This document shows positions 1 to 9,580 of a stretch of 64,000 bases of DNA, one piece after another. How positions within the stretch are numbered: the stretch's first letter is position 1; each line of letters starts with the position of its first letter. The notes beneath the pieces were generated by a model. It was not told the origin of the DNA. It searched no databases and worked only from the letters and a program-made list of their open reading frames with translations. Source of the DNA: an uncultured Oscillospiraceae bacterium (GTDB taxonomy: Bacteria; Bacillota; Clostridia; Oscillospirales; Oscillospiraceae); contig CAKSWT010000009.1 of assembly GCA_934512135.1 (NCBI GenBank), forward strand, positions 47,550-111,549, given 5' to 3'. Both the position numbers and the translations under genes were made by a program.

Positions 1-673
1 TCAGGGTGCCAAACCAGGGACCCTGGGCAGTTTCGGAGACCTGCCAGAAAGCAACGTACTTTCCGGTGTCGGTGGCAGCATCCTTTGCAACAGTAGGATC
101 GTCTGCCATAAGCTTGGTATAGTTGGGGGCGTAGCCCTCGTCAAAGAACTCGTTCAGTTCCAGATATACACCGTCCTCAACGCCCTTTTCAAAGCCGCCG
201 GGATAGGAAACGGTACCGCCGCCAATCATATCACAGTAATCGCCGCTGGCATACATAATGGATGCAGCTTCCGTTACCGCGGTATTGCTGAAGAAAATGT
301 AATCAATGTGAACGCCGGTCTTTTCCTCCAGAGCCTTGGAAACAAGAACGTCCCCGGGACTGGAAAGGCCGACCTCCTCGGCATCAAATTCGCCAAACCA
401 CTCGGTGAGGGTAACAGGCTCATCCACCAGAGGAAGTACAAGGCCGCCGGTGGGAGAATCCACGGTTTCAGTTTCTTCTACAACAGAGCCCTCGGCTTCA
501 GGTGCTGCCTCAACCTCTGCTTCAGGGGCAGTCTCTGTCTCGGTGGCAGAGACGGATTCGGATGCAGCTGCTTCGGAAGAAGCAGGCGCAGTGGCATCAG
601 TGCCACAGCCACTCATAATGCCAAATACCATTACAAGGGCAAGCAGCAGTGCCAGAATTTTCTTTGCTTGCAT
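1..673 (-). CDS. Extracellular solute-binding lipoprotein, N-terminal part (runs off window)
   Basis: Only the first ~224 residues are inside the window; the gene continues past position 1. The start ATG (671-673) follows a good AAGGAG. A lipoprotein signal peptide is visible, with a hydrophobic stretch ending in the lipobox GIMSGC, then a long Ser/Ala/Glu-rich linker, then a sequence resembling family 1 / LplA-like solute-binding proteins (EKTGVHIDY, then a conserved SGDYCDMIGGG block). It is expected to be an outer-face lipoprotein that binds a sugar or other small substrate. It starts 60 bp after the upstream flavoenzyme stop on the same strand, so the two are probably co-transcribed. A relative lies at 53082-54851. 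Substrate unknown; no permease genes are visible here. Confidence 0.85.
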   Translation of the reverse strand, partial: MQAKKILALLLALVMVFGIMSGCGTDATAPASSEAAASESVSATETETAPEAEVEAAPEAEGSVVEETETVDSPTGGLVLPLVDEPVTLTEWFGEFDAEEVGLSSPGDVLVSKALEEKTGVHIDYIFFSNTAVTEAASIMYASGDYCDMIGGGTVSYPGGFEKGVEDGVYLELNEFFDEGYAPNYTKLMADDPTVAKDAATDTGKYVAFWQVSETAQGPWFGTL

Positions 674-733
674 AATGATTTCTCCTTATCTTTGGATTTA
701 TATTGCAATCGCCGCAGGCGAAATTGCTTTAAT

Positions 734-2743
734 TTAGATTATAGATGCGGTGGCGAAAGCGCTGCGCATACAGGTCTGAATGTTTCCTGCCTCATAACAA
801 TCGCCGATGAGATAGAAGCGCTGTGCACTTCCGTAGAACTTCATAGCCTCATCCGTGCAGGGAACCACACCGGAGGAAAGCACCACATCATCGCAGGGGA
901 TCTTGTGGGCAACCCCATCCTGATCCATATAGGTAACGCCATCTTCTTCGATCAGTGTAGTGGTAGCCTCGGTAATGTGAGAGAAGTTGGGCTCCCACTT
1001 GCAGGCATTGTGCAGCATCTCCACATAGTGGACCTGGGCTGCCTCCGGAGCCAGTACCTTCTGCCGGGTCAAAACCGTGACCTTATGACCGTTCATCGCC
1101 AGGTAGAGGCCTGTTTCCGTACCGGATTCAGAACCGCCAACCACAACAATATGCTCACCCAATCTCTCGTGATTTCCGTAGACAGAAAGGGGCATGTGGA
1201 CATTTCTGCCGTCCTGTCCGTGGATGTTCAGCTTTCTTGGCTTGGATCCCACTGCGGCAAGGACCACCTCAAACCCTTCTGCCTGAATCATCTCCGGGAT
1301 AGCCTCCGTATTCAGCCGAATCTCCACACCCAGTTTATTGAGCTGCCGGATCTGCCAGGCCTTAAAATTACGAATGGGCCATTTGAAGGAAGCATAATCG
1401 GCATACAGGAGCTGACCACCCAAACGATCTGTCTTTTCAAAAAGGGTTACGGTATGTCCTCGACGGGCGGCTACGATAGCAGCCTCCATACCGGAAACGC
1501 CGCCACCGACGATGGCAACCTTGCGGGGCTTTGTATGGTTGGGAACAAGATTCTTGATCCGGTGCGCCTGCCCCATACAGGGATTGACGGAACAGACATT
1601 GTGCCAAGGACCGTCAATGTAAGGAACGTGGCACTTATTGCAGCGGATGCAGGGAGTAATATCCTCGCCACGACCCTCGTAGATCTTTTCAAAATACTCC
1701 GGTTCACAGATAAAGGCACGGGCCATACCAATGAGGTCACATTTTCCCTCTGCCAGGAATTTCTCGTTGAGATCCGGATCCTGATATCCGCCCACGGGCT
1801 CTACCAAAACAGGGACACCGGCCTTTTTCATAGCTTCGCAGTAACGAAGGGTAACGGGCTCCCCTTCCACAGAGTTAAAGCCGGTGGGGTGAGAATCGGT
1901 GTCGTTCCAAGCCCGAATCTGGAAAATATCGATGAGACCCTCAGCCATTTTTGCAAATTCGATAACCTCATCCAGGGTCATACCGCCGGGCTTTTCTTCG
2001 CCGGAAATCTCAATTTCGATCAGGAAATCCTGACCGCAGACCTCCTTGATCCGCTTGCAGGTTTCCAGCGGGAAGCGGGCCCGGTTTTCAAGGCTACCAC
2101 CATATTCATCCGTCCGGTCATTCACCAGAGGAGACAGGAACTGGGCGAAAATAGGAAGCCGATAGGCCATATGGAGATCACACATATCAAAACCAAGCTT
2201 CTTATAAAAAAGGGCTTTTTGTGCAACCACTTCTTCAAATTCCCGAATCTGCTCCGGGGTCATTGCCTTGATCTCCCCGAAATCCTCCGCAAACATCTGG
2301 GGGAGGATGTCCTGAATGGCATCCATATCTGTCAGGTCGATATCCTTGGAGGTATCAATGGCGGGCTTGTTCTTCACACCCAAGCCACGGGGGCCGAACT
2401 CCATCAGACAAATGCAGAGCTTGGAACCGTAAAAATGCACCGCATCTGCCATTTGAGACATATAGTTGTGCACACTGGGATCCGTCAAATCGAACATAGG
2501 CATCCGACGGCTGGAGGGATCGATTGCTGTCCGCTGATGGGGATCCGCCCAATCACCAAAGCTAACGATGGCAGCACCGTTTCTGGCGCAGGATGCCACA
2601 TAATTGATGACAGATTCCGCAGGGAAGCTCTCCGGCCCCTGCAGATAATGAAGCAGGGCGTTAGTGGATACCATACGGTTTTTCAGATATACATTTCCTA
2701 CCTTAAGCGGGCGCAAAAGATTGGGATAATTGCTCATAAGCAT
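734..2743 (-). CDS. Old-Yellow-Enzyme/2,4-dienoyl-CoA reductase-like Fe-S flavoenzyme (paralogue 1)
   Basis: 669 residues with the architecture of the FadH/BaiCD/BaiH family. An FMN-binding TIM barrel (about 1-350) contains the RTDEYGGSLENR block. A cysteine cluster CIRCNKC near residue 366, with more Cys downstream, should bind a 4Fe-4S cluster. An FAD/NAD(P)H Rossmann half starts with GGGVSGMEAA near 409. Family members reduce C=C bonds of enoates or steroid-type substrates using NAD(P)H. The active-site stretch near residue 190 reads HMAYRLPIF where the family usually has H-x-x-H-G-Y, so the usual tyrosine proton donor is not evident. The ATG at 2741-2743 has AAGGAG 5 bp upstream; a second ATG six bases in is possible. 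It is divergent from the LysR gene and upstream of the lipoprotein gene. Substrate cannot be read from sequence. Confidence 0.88.
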   Translation of the reverse strand: MLMSNYPNLLRPLKVGNVYLKNRMVSTNALLHYLQGPESFPAESVINYVASCARNGAAIVSFGDWADPHQRTAIDPSSRRMPMFDLTDPSVHNYMSQMADAVHFYGSKLCICLMEFGPRGLGVKNKPAIDTSKDIDLTDMDAIQDILPQMFAEDFGEIKAMTPEQIREFEEVVAQKALFYKKLGFDMCDLHMAYRLPIFAQFLSPLVNDRTDEYGGSLENRARFPLETCKRIKEVCGQDFLIEIEISGEEKPGGMTLDEVIEFAKMAEGLIDIFQIRAWNDTDSHPTGFNSVEGEPVTLRYCEAMKKAGVPVLVEPVGGYQDPDLNEKFLAEGKCDLIGMARAFICEPEYFEKIYEGRGEDITPCIRCNKCHVPYIDGPWHNVCSVNPCMGQAHRIKNLVPNHTKPRKVAIVGGGVSGMEAAIVAARRGHTVTLFEKTDRLGGQLLYADYASFKWPIRNFKAWQIRQLNKLGVEIRLNTEAIPEMIQAEGFEVVLAAVGSKPRKLNIHGQDGRNVHMPLSVYGNHERLGEHIVVVGGSESGTETGLYLAMNGHKVTVLTRQKVLAPEAAQVHYVEMLHNACKWEPNFSHITEATTTLIEEDGVTYMDQDGVAHKIPCDDVVLSSGVVPCTDEAMKFYGSAQRFYLIGDCYEAGNIQTCMRSAFATASII

Positions 2744-2927
2744 TCACGCTCCTTATACTTTGATGTTTCTATTTTATCTGTCTTTATTTACACAGAACCA
2801 GAAGTTTTTTCCTATCCTTCAATGCAAATATCGTATGGAATTTGCAAGCAAATCCTCCCTGCGCTTTCTTGCGTTTTCCGCCGGATTATTTTATAATCAT
2901 TGTGAAATAAGATAGGAGTGGATGCTT
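2744..2927. promoter_or_regulatory. Divergent promoter region between flavoenzyme 1 and LysR gene
   Basis: This 184-bp spacer separates two divergent genes. On the plus strand TTGCGT (2869-2874) and TATAAT (2892-2897), 17 bp apart, form a good promoter for the LysR gene. LysR proteins usually bind such spacers to control the divergent target, so the operator should lie here. I could not define one operator motif with certainty. Confidence 0.6.
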
Positions 2928-3842
2928 ATGACTACCGCACAGATCCATTATTTCCTTGTGGCCGCAGAACGGCTCAATTTCACAGCTGCCGCAGAGCAGC
3001 TCTTTATCACACAGCCCTCTCTCAGCCGTCAGATTTCCGCTATTGAGGACGAGCTTGGCGTCAAGCTTTTTACCCGAACCAATAATATCGTGCGACTGAC
3101 CCAAGCCGGTATTACACTGTATCAAAGGCTGAATGTTTTTTATCAGGATTACCTTTCCATTGTCAAAGAGGTGCGGGATATCAGCTCCGGCATCAATGGG
3201 AATCTGAATCTGGGAATCCTTGAAGATCAGTATATGCCGGATCAGCTCACCGCCGCCATTCGGCAGCTGTTGGAGCTTTACCCCGGCAGTGAGATCAATA
3301 TTCTGCGTCGGGATAACCGTTTCCTGTTCGCCGGATTACAGGATGGAACGTTGGACGCTGGGCTTATGCTGGTATATGATGAGTTTCACGACTATGGTTT
3401 TGATTCTTTGCCACTGCTGTCCAAGCCGGCAGTCCTGGCAATCAACAAAAATCTGCCGGAGGCCCAGGCAGAGCGCCTCACTATGGCGGAAATGAACGAC
3501 CTTCTGGAAAGGCTCCCCCTTGCTATGGTTACACCGGATCAGTTCCCCGAAACATTGCAGGATCCTCTTATGGGAAATATGCCGTTTATGGGGCTAAGAG
3601 ACACCTGTCAGATCAAGCTTCTGCCGGCAATCAGCTCCGTATCTCTGTATGTGGCCTCCGGTTTGGCAGTGACCCTGACCAATCAGGGAAATCTGCTGGC
3701 CAACGACCCCAATATCAAATTCCTGCCGGTGGATAATATGGAATCTATGGTGCAGGGCATTGTATGGAAGAAGAACTCCCAGAATGCATTACTTATGAGG
3801 CTAAAGGAGCTGTTATCCGAATCCGTATGCGCACAGGAGTAA
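2928..3842 (+). CDS. LysR-family transcriptional regulator
   Basis: About 304 residues, the usual LysR length. The N-terminal winged helix-turn-helix is clear (QIHYFLVAAERLNF, then FITQPSLSRQISAIEDELG and LFTRTNNIVRLTQAG). It is followed by the two-lobed LysR substrate domain. Two ATGs compete: 2922 has only 3 bp to AGGAG, while 2928 has 9 bp, so 2928 is preferred. The gene is divergent from flavoenzyme 1 and its lipoprotein and is most likely their ligand-responsive regulator. The ligand is unknown; a substrate or product of the flavoenzyme is a fair guess. Confidence 0.9.
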   Translation: MTTAQIHYFLVAAERLNFTAAAEQLFITQPSLSRQISAIEDELGVKLFTRTNNIVRLTQAGITLYQRLNVFYQDYLSIVKEVRDISSGINGNLNLGILEDQYMPDQLTAAIRQLLELYPGSEINILRRDNRFLFAGLQDGTLDAGLMLVYDEFHDYGFDSLPLLSKPAVLAINKNLPEAQAERLTMAEMNDLLERLPLAMVTPDQFPETLQDPLMGNMPFMGLRDTCQIKLLPAISSVSLYVASGLAVTLTNQGNLLANDPNIKFLPVDNMESMVQGIVWKKNSQNALLMRLKELLSESVCAQE

Positions 3843-3941
3843 TACGCTGCGGCATCACGAGTTAGGAAGCAATAAAGGCACAAAAACCGGATATTCCGTC
3901 GATATTCAGTACATATTCGGCTTTGTCGGCTGATGAAAACA

Positions 3942-3993
3942 AAGCAAACCACCTCTCTTGGCATCAAAACGGTGCCGTGAGAGGTGGTTGCTT
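3942..3993. terminator. Long hairpin after LysR gene
   Basis: Two arms of about 15 bases (3942-3957 and 3979-3993, core ACCACCTCTC / GAGAGGTGGT) enclose a second small stem GGCA/TGCC. It lies in the spacer between the convergent LysR gene and the GH3 fragment, fitting a terminator or a remnant of mobile DNA. There is no clear T-run. Apart from this hairpin I see nothing in 3843-4080. Confidence 0.45.
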
Positions 3994-4080
3994 CACTTTG
4001 AGGAGAAATCTGTAGGCGGGCATGTAGATAGACAATATGTCCCGAAAACTCATTATATAGATTGCCAGCGAACTTTAAGC

Positions 4081-5328
4081 TTATCTAATGTTACCTTCCA
4101 GCATAAGAGCATCAGATGCAGCACCGACCCATACCTTTCTCGGTCCTGTGGTACGCACCCACTTGTCCTGCGTTCCGTCAGGACGCCGGGTCAGTTCCTG
4201 AGCAGTGTTCCAGTAGCAGAAGGAACGCTCGCGGATGGTGACGGTGACGGTGCGGCTTTCACCGGGGGCAAGGTCCTCGACTCGGGCAAAACCGCAGAGG
4301 GCCTTTTCTGCCATCTGAACACCTGCGGGAACCTCGGCAGCGCCAAGGTAGACCTGGGCGATTTCCGTACCAGGGACAGCACCGGTATTGGTGACGGTAA
4401 AGGTTACGTCTGTGCCGGAAACAGTCAGGTCAGAGTAAGAGAAGGTGGTATAGCTTAGACCGTGGCCGAAGGCATACAGGGGCTTGACCCCCTCCTTATC
4501 GTACCAGCGGTAGCCGGAGAAGATACCTTCGTCAAAGTCAATGACCTTCTTGCCGTCCTTCCTATAGCTTTCGTACCGGGTCTTGCGGTGCTCGGGGGTG
4601 TCGGATACCAGAGTGTCCGTGTCCTTTGCGGGCATGGTCAGGGCTGTTTTGCCGGAGGGATTCACTTTGCCGGCGAGCAGTTCAGCCACTGCCAGACCGC
4701 CCTCCTGCCCGGGGGGCCAGATATTCATGATGGCATCGGAGATGGGTTCTACGGCACCTAGAGCATAGATTTGCCCGATGTTGTGCATCAGGATCAGCTT
4801 GGCGTCGGGCTGCATAGCAGCCTTGATTTCCTGAATCAGAGTAAGCTGACTTTCGGGAATGTCCATGGAAGCCAGACCGGTCATGCCGCCAAAGTCCATA
4901 GGAGCGCCCAGAGGACGGTAGCTGTAATCTTCGGACAGGAAGTAGACAACTTTTTTCGCCTTGGAGGCGATCTCCAGAGCCTTCGCACGCTCCTTTTCCT
5001 TCTGCTCCGGGGTGATCCAGGCAAGACGGACCTGCAGATCCTTTTCCCTGATGGTGGCATTGACGCAGAGCCGGATGGGGTAAGCCTTTCCTGCTTCCAG
5101 CTTTACGATACCGCCATGGACCTCCATGCCCTCGGGGGTGCAGACCAGGGAGCCCCAGGGCCACTGGGCACCTTCCCGGAGTTCTGTGGAGCCAACGGTG
5201 ACGAATTTCTCACCGTCCAGATTGATCTTAAAGGAAAAGAGACCTCCCACAATGAAAATCTTTTTGGGGACATTCCCGGCAACCGGATTGGCACCCGGGT
5301 CAGCAACCAAATCGGCAACCGGGTACAA
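4081..5328 (-). pseudogene. GH3 beta-glucosidase, C-terminal fragment (catalytic domain missing)
   Basis: The ~400 readable residues match the C-terminal half of a family 3 glycoside hydrolase. The rest of a PA14-like insert (from about IFIVGGLFSFK) comes first. The GH3 C domain follows (KKVVYFLSED, then LILMHNIGQIYALGAVEPISDAI and YAFGHGLSYTTFSYSDL), then an Fn3-like domain to a natural-looking end (KVWVGAASDALMLEGNIR). The N-terminal TIM barrel with the catalytic aspartate is absent. The frame runs out at about 5290-5328, next to the VirE-like gene, so the gene was cut there. No ribosome site precedes it. Probably non-functional debris of a sugar-utilization gene. Confidence 0.8.
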
Positions 5329-5331
5329 TCA

Positions 5332-6693
5332 TTACGAAAGCCACCTCTCAGGCAGCTCCAGCTGCTGAGCCTCCTCCGGAGTGAGATCACGAAATTCTCC
5401 GTTCATGGTGTTGCTGTCCTCAATCCGCTCCCACCCCTTCTGCCGCATATACGGCTTTGGGAATCGCCGGGGATTGCTGAAAGCTTTCCACCCTGTAACG
5501 GAATTGTTCATGATATCGTTGATCTCCCGCAGTTCCCACTGTTTGGGCTCATCGAACAGATGTCCCAATGCCTCGCGGTACAGCTGTTTGGAGCAAACTA
5601 TTTTACCGGTATAGTTCTCCAGGTACTCCTGGATCTGTCCGGCCTTGGTGTCCTCCGGCATGAAGTCCCTCTGGTGAATCTTCAGATATTCCTCCATTTC
5701 CGGGCTTAGCTTCAGCTCGAATTTTCCGCTGCGGTATATCTCCATGGCTTCCGCCCATACCTGAATCAGGTATGCTCTGGAGGCCTGTTCGTCTGACAGA
5801 ATGTGCACCTCAGCACGTTCCGGATATACCTTGACCGGCACAAATCGCCGGTTACCCGTGCGGTCGAGAGGAAGGAAATCCATGGTGTTGGAAGTCCCGC
5901 CGAACACACATTGCCGTTTCCGGTCTGCCGGATGTGTTTCGTAGGGAACTTTATATGTCTCCTTTTGGCGGCTGATAAAAGACTTGATCTCCTCAATGCT
6001 TTTTGCATTGGCGGTAGCCAGCATCTCGGACATTTCGATGATCCAATGTCCCTGCATTTTGCGGTATACGTTTTCATCATCGATCTTTTTCAAATCATCC
6101 GAGAACCACTCGTCCTGTACCGCAAGCAGCCGAAAGAAGCTGGACTTGCCTGCTCCCTGTCCTCCTACCAGACACAGCATGACCTCAAATTTGCATCCCG
6201 GTTCGAACACCCGTGATATGGCTCCCAACAGGAACAGCCGCATAGCTTCGTAGGTATAGTCATTGATGTCAGACCCGAGAAAATGGTTCAGGCAGTAACG
6301 GATGCGCTCCGTGCCATCCCACTGGAGCTCGTTCAGAAAATCACAGATGGGATGATAGCGATTTTCATTGGCAATCACCGCAACAGCATCCTCGATTTTC
6401 TTTTCCACCGTCAGACCGTAGTTCTCCTCAAAATACAGCACCAGATACTTGATGTCCACATCCGTCAAGGTAGGACTGTCCCGATACCACCCCAATGACT
6501 TGACAATATCGATCCGTTCCGTCAGGAGATTCTTCCGAATGGCTCCCTTCAAAACCGGATCACATTGCAAAACCCTTTTGTAGTTAGATGCGGAATTAAA
6601 GACCTTCCCGTTGGGTGTGCGGCTTAGACACTCCTTCACCTCCTCCACGGTACAGGGCTCCCTGGGTAGACAACTCTGTGATTCTTTGTTCAA
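5332..6693 (-). CDS. VirE-like P-loop ATPase/helicase of mobile element
   Basis: 453 residues of the virulence-associated E (VirE, PF05272-type) family, found in phages and mobilizable elements as a replicative helicase partner. A Walker A motif GGQGAGKSSFFRLLA is followed by typical VirE blocks (HWIIEMSEM, then QCVFGGTSNTMDFLPLDRTGNRRF). It overlaps the end of the upstream CHC2 primase gene by ~98 bp, so the two are translationally linked and probably form a primase-helicase pair. The protein looks complete at its C-terminus, and the broken GH3 gene begins almost immediately after its stop. The most upstream ATG is used because family conservation appears to begin by residue ~25. Confidence 0.85.
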   Translation of the reverse strand: MNKESQSCLPREPCTVEEVKECLSRTPNGKVFNSASNYKRVLQCDPVLKGAIRKNLLTERIDIVKSLGWYRDSPTLTDVDIKYLVLYFEENYGLTVEKKIEDAVAVIANENRYHPICDFLNELQWDGTERIRYCLNHFLGSDINDYTYEAMRLFLLGAISRVFEPGCKFEVMLCLVGGQGAGKSSFFRLLAVQDEWFSDDLKKIDDENVYRKMQGHWIIEMSEMLATANAKSIEEIKSFISRQKETYKVPYETHPADRKRQCVFGGTSNTMDFLPLDRTGNRRFVPVKVYPERAEVHILSDEQASRAYLIQVWAEAMEIYRSGKFELKLSPEMEEYLKIHQRDFMPEDTKAGQIQEYLENYTGKIVCSKQLYREALGHLFDEPKQWELREINDIMNNSVTGWKAFSNPRRFPKPYMRQKGWERIEDSNTMNGEFRDLTPEEAQQLELPERWLS

Positions 6694-7240
6694 TCTTTTT
6701 CACTTCCTTTCCATGTTGCACGATAAATGTGCATTTCTCCTCCGGCGTTCCGGACAACAGGATATCCAACCAATACTCGATATACCCCTTCCTCTGTAGG
6801 GCTTCTACGAACAAGGGATGCAATGCTTCTCCCGGCACTTGGGGCGCATACTGCGCTTCCCATCTATGCAAAAGTCGAAAGTACGCCGTTAGGGTAGTGT
6901 AGCAGGTTTTCTCGGTCAGACGTTCCTGCCCTTGTGCCGGAGCCTTGGCAGCCACTACCGCAGCAGGCCCATCTCTCTGGTTGTAGGGGATTCCAAAATC
7001 CTCTGCTATCTTCACTGCTGCATCCCTGATCGGGATTCCAAACAGCCGGGAAACAAAATCAATCGCATCCCCGTCCGCCTGACAGGCAAAGCAGTGGAAG
7101 CGATTGTCCAATTTCATACTGGGGGTTTTGTCATTGTGAAAGGGGCAGATTGCCATGCCATGCTCACCCACATGGATGCCGTACTGCTCTGCTGCCTGTC
7201 TGGCTGTCACAGCCGGTTTTACTGCTTCAAATACGTTCAT
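6596..7240 (-). CDS. CHC2 zinc-finger DNA primase-like protein
   Basis: 214 residues. The N-terminal CHC2 zinc finger is clear: CPFHNDKTPSMKL, then FHCFACQADGDAIDFVSRLFGI. This is the module DnaG-type primases use to contact DNA. The TOPRIM catalytic part of DnaG is absent; elements of this kind pair a CHC2 protein with a VirE/D5 helicase. The ATG at 7238-7240 is chosen because GGAAGGAGG lies just upstream; an in-frame extension to 7303 lacks such a site. It sits directly upstream of and overlaps the VirE-like gene. Likely role: start of replication or second-strand synthesis of the mobile element. Confidence 0.82.
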   Translation of the reverse strand: MNVFEAVKPAVTARQAAEQYGIHVGEHGMAICPFHNDKTPSMKLDNRFHCFACQADGDAIDFVSRLFGIPIRDAAVKIAEDFGIPYNQRDGPAAVVAAKAPAQGQERLTEKTCYTTLTAYFRLLHRWEAQYAPQVPGEALHPLFVEALQRKGYIEYWLDILLSGTPEEKCTFIVQHGKEVKKIEQRITELSTQGALYRGGGEGVSKPHTQREGL

Positions 7241-8173
7241 ATCTCCTCCTTCCAAAAGAAAAACGCCTCCCACCGTTTCACACGAAACGATAGGAGGCGT
7301 CAAGATTATTATTCGATTGGGTTGCCCGCTGTGTCAGCCGTTGTGGCCGTTTGTGGGCCTTTCCGCTACTGCGGGCACGGATACGCAGGCCGGAGCGTTT
7401 CGCCCACGTTGGGGCAGTGTGGGGGACAGTGACCGAACAGGATCCGAAAAGTCCGGCTCTGATCGGGTTTGGCAATGTTGCCATACCCGATTTAGGGAGC
7501 AGCAGGAAGGTTTTCAGAATTCTGAAAACCCGATATGGCATACCGCTTTTGGCAACATTGCCGGAAGCGGTACCGCACACAGCTGTGTCGGAAGGCCAGA
7601 ATTTCCAGCATTTCTGCATCCATTATGGAATCATCATGAAGCTAAATGCTGTCTGTGAACAAATATGCTCATCGCTGGTAGAACACAACATTCTGGAAAT
7701 ACCGCTTTTGACGAATTTGTCAAAAGCGGTAGCGAAAACCGGGTTTGATGAATTCAGCAAACCCGGTTTAGGACATTACGTTTCTGGCAATGTTACCGCA
7801 AGGCCAAACTTCCCGGCGAATTCACCGAAAGGTCATGCCAAAAGCGATTTCCAGGTGTCTACGTATGCGCATACGCCATTGCGAAAACCTACAATTTGGT
7901 ACAGGTAGGTGCATACATTGACACCTACCTGCAGTGATTCGGAGGAATAAGCCATGGCCAGGTGCCACGTGGGCGCCTGGCTCTCTCTTCCCCTAGAAAA
8001 GCAGGTGCCACGTAGGCACCTGGCCACACCCCTCAAAATCGACAAGAATTTTTTATTTTTGAGTAGTTGCAGTCTATCGACTGGCAAGCATATGGTTTGT
8101 CACACAAACCACCCACAGGGGATGCCCCAGACCCCACATGCCGCGGATTGCGGAATGAACAAAAGCAGCGGGA
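7241..8173. other. Non-coding DNA of mobilization module with array of at least ten hairpins/palindromes
   Basis: No convincing gene in ~930 bp, but many inverted repeats. They lie at 7462-7491, 7509-7530 (perfect 22-bp palindrome), 7541-7572, 7701-7730, 7736-7769, 7862-7875 (CGTATGCGCATACG), 7902-7931, 7958-7980, 8002-8022 and 8094-8110. Those at 7541 and 7701 share the arm ACCGCTTTTG; those at 7958 and 8002 share CAGGTGCCACGT. The position between primase and relaxase genes suggests an origin of replication and/or transfer, but no nic site could be recognised. This is inference from structure and context. Confidence 0.6.
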
Positions 8174-9580
8174 TTATCGTTCCCACTGCTTTTGCCGTTT
8201 CTGCTGAGGCTCCGGTTCAATTCGCTGGAGCGTTTTCTCAATCCCAGGAACTCTGTTCTGGATCTTCTCGCACATTTTTATATTCTTCCTGATCTGGCGG
8301 ATCTCGTAATTGAGGTCTGCCAGTTCTTTGTATATGGTAGCTTTTTCTGTCTGAAGCTGCTCTCTGGGAATACCACAGGAGTCTAGCAGTTTTACCGCAG
8401 TTCTATACTCCGCAGCCTCCTGATAGAAATCCATGCTTCCCTCCTCGTACAGCTTTGCCGGGAGGGCGAGTTCCTGTTCCGTGGACAGAGCATTATATAA
8501 TTCCCGGTACTTTTTCTTCCTTACATTCAGGATGGTACGCTGTTTCATCATGGGTTCCAGTTTTGTCTTGCATTCCGCAACATGAGCATCCATGTCAGCC
8601 TGTGTTTCAATTCCATGTTCCCTTAGAAAATCGAACTGAGCTTTGATTTCTTCAAACCGTTTCACATCCTGCCGAAGCCGATAAGTCATCCGTGGTGGAT
8701 ACTGCTGTTTCTCCAAACTCCGCAGCAGGTATACATAGTGGTAGTACAGGGCAACGATCCCGGTGTATTTCACCTTGACTTTGTTGCGATATGGGACATA
8801 AGGCTGTCGGATCGCATAGGCAGGTTTCAGTCCCGCTTCAATATCCATGAGATTTCCATGAATGTATGCGCGGATGTTCTTTTCCGAATACTGCGGTTTT
8901 TTCCGTTCCGGGTAGTAGTATTGTTCCTGCCCCCTGAACCGGAACCCCAGCCGATTTTCGTGCTTGATCTCATAGCCCATGCTCTCCATGATCATATAAA
9001 AATGACCGATGTCGTTGGCATCCTCCATGGCTACCTTCAGGTCTGCTTCCAACATGTCCCTGTAGCTCGGATGCCCCTTCTGTTGCAGGAGCCATTCGCC
9101 ATAGTGACTGCTTCGGCCTTGGTTCTGTTCCGGTAGTACGGATAGACCATGTTCCCGACAGAGCCGGTCAGAGATTTTTCGGATCTTATAGTAGCTTTCC
9201 TTTGTGCTGCTGTACTTTTCTCCCGTTGTCCATGCCACAGAATTGAACACGATGTGGGCATGGATGTGTTCCCGATCCACATGGACACCGATGACAGCTT
9301 CGTGGTCAGGGATGACCTCCTGCACCAATTCCTGTGCAATTTCCAACGCAGTTTCCGGAGATACCTCTCCCGGCTTGAAGGACTGTATCAAGTGATAGCA
9401 CTGGATACCGCCTACCTTCCCGTGCATCTGTTTGGTTGCTATCATGTCATCATAGGCGGTTGATTGGGAGCATATCTGGGTTGCCACCAGAAGCTGTTCC
9501 TCAGTTTTTTCGCCGTTCATAACGTAACCGATAGCCCTGTTCAGGCCGGAGCTCCTCGCCAGGATTTTCGTAATGGCCAC
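8174..9580 (-). CDS. mobA: MobA/MobP-type relaxase
   Basis: About 468 residues. The N-terminal domain has the metal-binding three-histidine motif of Mob relaxases (HVDREHIHAHIVFNS), preceded by a family-typical start (AITKILARSSGLNRAIGYVMNGEKT-like). The C-terminal half is charged and helical, ending in a coiled-coil-rich tail. Relaxases nick oriT and lead the strand into a conjugation channel. The likely start is GTG at 9578-9580, which overlaps the mobC stop as TAGTG and has GGAAGGTGG upstream; an in-frame ATG exists at 9601. No coupling protein or type IV secretion genes are in the window, so the element appears mobilizable rather than self-transferring. Confidence 0.9.
   Translation of the reverse strand: MAITKILARSSGLNRAIGYVMNGEKTEEQLLVATQICSQSTAYDDMIATKQMHGKVGGIQCYHLIQSFKPGEVSPETALEIAQELVQEVIPDHEAVIGVHVDREHIHAHIVFNSVAWTTGEKYSSTKESYYKIRKISDRLCREHGLSVLPEQNQGRSSHYGEWLLQQKGHPSYRDMLEADLKVAMEDANDIGHFYMIMESMGYEIKHENRLGFRFRGQEQYYYPERKKPQYSEKNIRAYIHGNLMDIEAGLKPAYAIRQPYVPYRNKVKVKYTGIVALYYHYVYLLRSLEKQQYPPRMTYRLRQDVKRFEEIKAQFDFLREHGIETQADMDAHVAECKTKLEPMMKQRTILNVRKKKYRELYNALSTEQELALPAKLYEEGSMDFYQEAAEYRTAVKLLDSCGIPREQLQTEKATIYKELADLNYEIRQIRKNIKMCEKIQNRVPGIEKTLQRIEPEPQQKRQKQWER

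Noticed and set aside
308..2896. 862-codon plus-strand open frame
   Set aside because: It is antisense to the lipoprotein and flavoenzyme 1 genes, has no ribosome site and gives Cys/His/Arg-rich sequence with no domain.
7241..8173. CRISPR array in the hairpin-rich region
   Set aside because: The palindromes are not direct repeats of constant length with regular spacers, and no cas genes are in the window.
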